A stretch of 27,036 nucleotides of DNA from CAZRGV01 sp964599655. Lineage in GTDB: Bacteria > Planctomycetota > Planctomycetia > Isosphaerales > Isosphaeraceae. Under the pieces are notes generated by a model. The model was given only the letters and a program-made list of their open reading frames with translations, was not told the origin of the DNA and searched no databases. Made by a program: the position numbers and the translations under genes. Below are positions 24,930 through 27,036 of the stretch, in pieces (position 1 is the first letter of the stretch; each line of letters begins with the position of its first letter). Location of the stretch: contig CAZRGV010000084.1 of the NCBI GenBank assembly GCA_964599655.1, forward strand, positions 1 through 27,036, given 5' to 3'.

Positions 24930-24956
24930 ATCACGATCAGATCTTCCGGCTGGCGG

Positions 24957-25379
24957 CTAACCGCGATCGACGGGTCCGCTGCGCGAGGGTCGCGGGGTGC
25001 CGGCCGCCCAAAGGTGATAGTCGCGTCCCCACCAGAAGGCGAAGCCCACGCCGAGCACGATCATCGCGTACGCGTACCAACCCTGGTTGAGGTCGGAGAG
25101 GTGGGTCAGGAAGAACGATAGACTCGAGTCGGCCGCGAACGGCCGGAAAAACCATTCGGCGGCGAGGCTCAGGACGAGAGCCCCCAAAGCGCAAACGATC
25201 CCCCGGATCGTCGAAGGGTGCCGGGCCAGAGCGTTGCAGCCCAGTCCGAGGAGGGCTCCCGGCAGGATCAAACCGTAAAGGTTCACCTTCAACAACTGGC
25301 CAAAGAGGATGAACCCCAACCCACCCCCAACGGCGGCGCCGAGAAGTCCGAGCAGGTTGCTGATGATCGGTCTCGACAT
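24957..25379 (-). CDS. Small four-helix membrane protein of unknown function
   Basis: The product is 140 residues with four clear hydrophobic helices: LLGLLGAAVGGGLGFILFG, LYGLILPGALLGLGCNAL, GIVCALGALVLSLAAEWFF and WYAYAMIVLGVGFAFWWG. The N-terminus is MSRPIISN and the tail is polar (TPRPSRSGPVDRG). The ATG at 25379 is preferred; a GTG at 25385 adds two codons, and the G-rich upstream run does not decide between them. The first two helices are Gly-rich. I do not recognise the family. It converges on pdxA with a 27-nt gap and lies downstream of the 406-residue gene on the same strand. Confidence 0.75.
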   Translation of the reverse strand: MSRPIISNLLGLLGAAVGGGLGFILFGQLLKVNLYGLILPGALLGLGCNALARHPSTIRGIVCALGALVLSLAAEWFFRPFAADSSLSFFLTHLSDLNQGWYAYAMIVLGVGFAFWWGRDYHLWAAGTPRPSRSGPVDRG

Positions 25380-25385
25380 CGGCAC

Positions 25386-25502
25386 GCACCCCCAATCGTC
25401 GCTCGGCCAGGTTGTTGAGCCAGAAGAGCGCTCGCGACTCTGATTTTATTCGTTGTCAGAGCGATCAATCCACAGTCCTCTTCGCTTTTTTCGAGGCCGA
25501 TC
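25386..25502 (-). promoter_or_regulatory. Short intergenic region with weak promoter-like and inverted-repeat sequence
   Basis: This 117-nt AT-richer gap separates two minus-strand genes. On the minus strand TAAAAT (25443-25448) resembles a -10 box, with TTGATC (25463-25468) upstream at a short 14-nt spacing. CTCTGA (25438-25443) and TCAGAG (25456-25461) form a 6-bp inverted repeat overlapping it. A local promoter for the four-helix protein is possible but weakly supported. Confidence 0.25.
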
Positions 25503-26723
25503 TCAGCGGCGGATAACGCGGACCGTTGCCCAGTCGGTGACGATCTCGCCGGGCCAGATCGAGCGAACGTCGGGGTCGGCCCAACCGCGATGTGGGTCGG
25601 CGGTGAGGATCGCCCGGAGGCGACGCTCGCCGGGGCGATCGATTTCCTCCGCGGACAGGTCGGCATCGAGCTTGAGCGGAAGTCGCATGGTGTTTGTTAG
25701 GCGGTCGCGACCGAGCACGAGTTCTCCGGCCGCGTGACGGCCCGTAAGACCTTCGAATTCCAGCTCGACGCGGTGCGCCAGGTCGCAGGGAAGCGACGTG
25801 ACGACCAGTTCCGGCGGATCGCGAAGCGCCAGTTCTTCGTTGAGGTTCACGTACCGGGACTCGCCGTCCGTTGCCTCGGGTGACTCGAGCCGCACGGCGC
25901 GAGCGAGTTGCTCGCCTCGTGTGTCATCGGGCAAGGTCAGCAAGGCGTCGACGGCCAGGATCGGGTCGAATTCGAAGGTGAACGGCACGTGCGGCAGTTC
26001 CAACTCCCAGGACGACGTGAGCCCGGCCGTGCGAACCTTCGCCTGAAAGACCAGCCTGTGCGGGCCATTCCCCGCGAAGTCGTCGGGTTCGAGCGTGAAG
26101 GCGACCCGGTCCAGACGGGCGGCCCATTGGCTGAATTGCTCGAGTGAGGCGCGCTCCGCCCCAACGATCCGGTAGGACCATTCGAGGTTCGATGGCTTGA
26201 TCCCGTCTCCTTGCTCGCGAACAAACGGAACGCCGAAAGCAATCTCGATCGGAATTGGCACCCGCAGGCCCCTTGGATAACGTCGACGGGCCCGCCAAGT
26301 CACCGTAAAGCCCCGGCTGACGATGGCCTTTTCCTCCTCCACGATGAGCTGATCGCGGGCCCAGAGGCCGGTCAGCGCATGCCCGGCCGCGTCTCGAAGC
26401 TCCGCCTTAATCCTCGGATCCAGCAGCGCGAACAGCTCGATCAGAGCGGCGCGACCGTGTTCGACCGCCTCGGAGACTTCCTCCGGGCGGAGGTCGGATT
26501 CCTGGAGACGATCAACGAGCTTCCGTGCGCGGCGCGCTTGAAGCCATCTCCGACCACCGCCAATGACCAGGGCCAAAATCAACACGGTCAAAACGGTGTT
26601 TTTCGGGTCGGACACGAAGTCGACCCAGGACCCTTCTCGGGGCGACACCGACCGGCTCCGCCTCGCGATCTGGCCCACGAGCCAGCCGGTCCACGTCACA
26701 ATCTCACCCACCGAGAAGGCCAT
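25503..26723 (-). CDS. Membrane-anchored protein of unknown function
   Basis: The product is 406 residues. The ATG at 26723 follows GGAAGGGG and gives MAFSVGEIVTWTGWLV, the first hydrophobic stretch. A second, stronger helix is NTVLTVLILALVIGGG (about 42-57). A charged, probably helical region follows (RRWLQARRARKLVDRLQES, then VSEAVEHGRAALIELFALL). The remainder is soluble and beta-rich with several VxFTLEPDDF- and ELELPHVPFTFEF-like strands, ending VRVIRR. I recognise no enzyme motif. The arrangement, with N-terminal anchors and a large C-terminal beta domain, suggests an envelope-associated protein. Confidence 0.75.
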   Translation of the reverse strand: MAFSVGEIVTWTGWLVGQIARRSRSVSPREGSWVDFVSDPKNTVLTVLILALVIGGGRRWLQARRARKLVDRLQESDLRPEEVSEAVEHGRAALIELFALLDPRIKAELRDAAGHALTGLWARDQLIVEEEKAIVSRGFTVTWRARRRYPRGLRVPIPIEIAFGVPFVREQGDGIKPSNLEWSYRIVGAERASLEQFSQWAARLDRVAFTLEPDDFAGNGPHRLVFQAKVRTAGLTSSWELELPHVPFTFEFDPILAVDALLTLPDDTRGEQLARAVRLESPEATDGESRYVNLNEELALRDPPELVVTSLPCDLAHRVELEFEGLTGRHAAGELVLGRDRLTNTMRLPLKLDADLSAEEIDRPGERRLRAILTADPHRGWADPDVRSIWPGEIVTDWATVRVIRR

Positions 26724-26872
26724 GACCGCCCCTTCCAAACCGTGGTCTCTTCCGACGAGACTCGATCACTCTAATACATACAAAAGAATAAAAATCTATC
26801 ATCTATGTCATGATCGTTTCCAAGGCTTGCGGGCCTGGGGAGGACGTCCTGTCGATCCATCGTCATTCTCAT
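26724..26872 (-). promoter_or_regulatory. AT-rich upstream region of the 406-residue gene
   Basis: Bases around 26764-26815 are strikingly AT-rich against the GC-rich background, as expected for a promoter. On the minus strand TTAGAGT (26768-26774) repeats the -10-like core seen at 19456-19462. No TTGACA-like box is placed correctly upstream of it. No gene is supported here. Confidence 0.4.
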
Positions 26873-27036
26873 CTAGAATCCGGGACGCGTACGGGCAGGC
26901 GGTTCGTTGGGTTTGCTCTTGGGTTCGGCGGGGAGCGGCTCGATGATCGTGGGCTTTCGCATCTCGGGCTGGGGCTCAGCGTCGAGTCCGAGGGCCGAAT
27001 ACAGGTCGTCGACGGCGTCCTGAAGGGCGTGGACGT
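26873..27036 (-). CDS. C-terminal end of an unidentified protein, cut by the window edge
   Basis: Read on the minus strand, an open frame enters from the right edge and ends at the TAG complementing 26873-26875. Its visible 53 residues begin VHALQDAVDDLYSALGLD and end in a Pro-rich charged tail (EPLPAEPKSKPNEPPARTR, then PGF). Third codon positions are mostly G or C, as in neighbouring real genes. It may be the upstream gene of the minus-strand group. The function cannot be told from this tail. Confidence 0.6.
   Translation of the reverse strand, partial: VHALQDAVDDLYSALGLDAEPQPEMRKPTIIEPLPAEPKSKPNEPPARTRPGF

Overview
This 27-kb window is GC-rich, gene-dense DNA from a free-living bacterium, most likely a planctomycete of the Isosphaeraceae type (inferred, not proven). 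The evidence is the mix of families: a serine/threonine kinase with a C-terminal FGE/sulfatase-modifying-factor-like domain, very large exported WD40-caspase proteins, a giant beta-helix surface protein with a planctomycete 'LEPR-XLL'-like N-terminus, and an FG-GAP/VCBS-repeat SGNH hydrolase. I saw no rRNA, tRNA, CRISPR array, insertion sequence or prophage gene.

Layout, left to right. (1) The 3' end of a secreted FG-GAP repeat protein ending in a PAF-acetylhydrolase-like SGNH esterase (+). (2) A minus-strand block: a B12-binding-type radical SAM protein (5482-7275), a GT-C-like polytopic membrane protein (3617-5368), and a YfhO-family polytopic membrane protein (954-3592) interrupted by a 32-N assembly gap. 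(3) A divergent control region (7276-7654). (4) A plus-strand kinase gene (7655-9829) followed after 5 nt by a 1438-residue caspase-WD40-caspase gene (9835-14151). (5) A convergent minus-strand WD40-PDZ-pseudocaspase gene (14165-17584) whose stop codon lies 13 nt from that of the caspase gene. (6) A divergent region (17585-17955) and an outer-membrane beta-barrel candidate (17956-19347). (7) A 1333-residue beta-helix surface protein (19537-23538). (8) A small putative lipoprotein, then pdxA (vitamin B6 synthesis). (9) Minus-strand genes of unknown function: a four-helix membrane protein, a membrane-anchored 406-residue protein, and the C-terminal tail of another protein cut by the window edge.

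The most interesting part is 7.6-17.6 kb. It encodes a transmembrane kinase whose FGE-like domain lacks the catalytic cysteine pair, and two exported WD40 proteins that together carry three caspase-like domains. Only one of the three, at the C-terminus of the 1438-residue protein, keeps the His/Cys dyad (H1220/C1288). The other two have lost Cys, or both His and Cys. The predicted topology puts the FGE-like domain and all three caspase folds outside the cytoplasm while the kinase faces inside. This suggests an envelope signalling or regulated-proteolysis module with built-in decoy domains. That function is inference; the domain layout and residue losses are read directly from the sequence.
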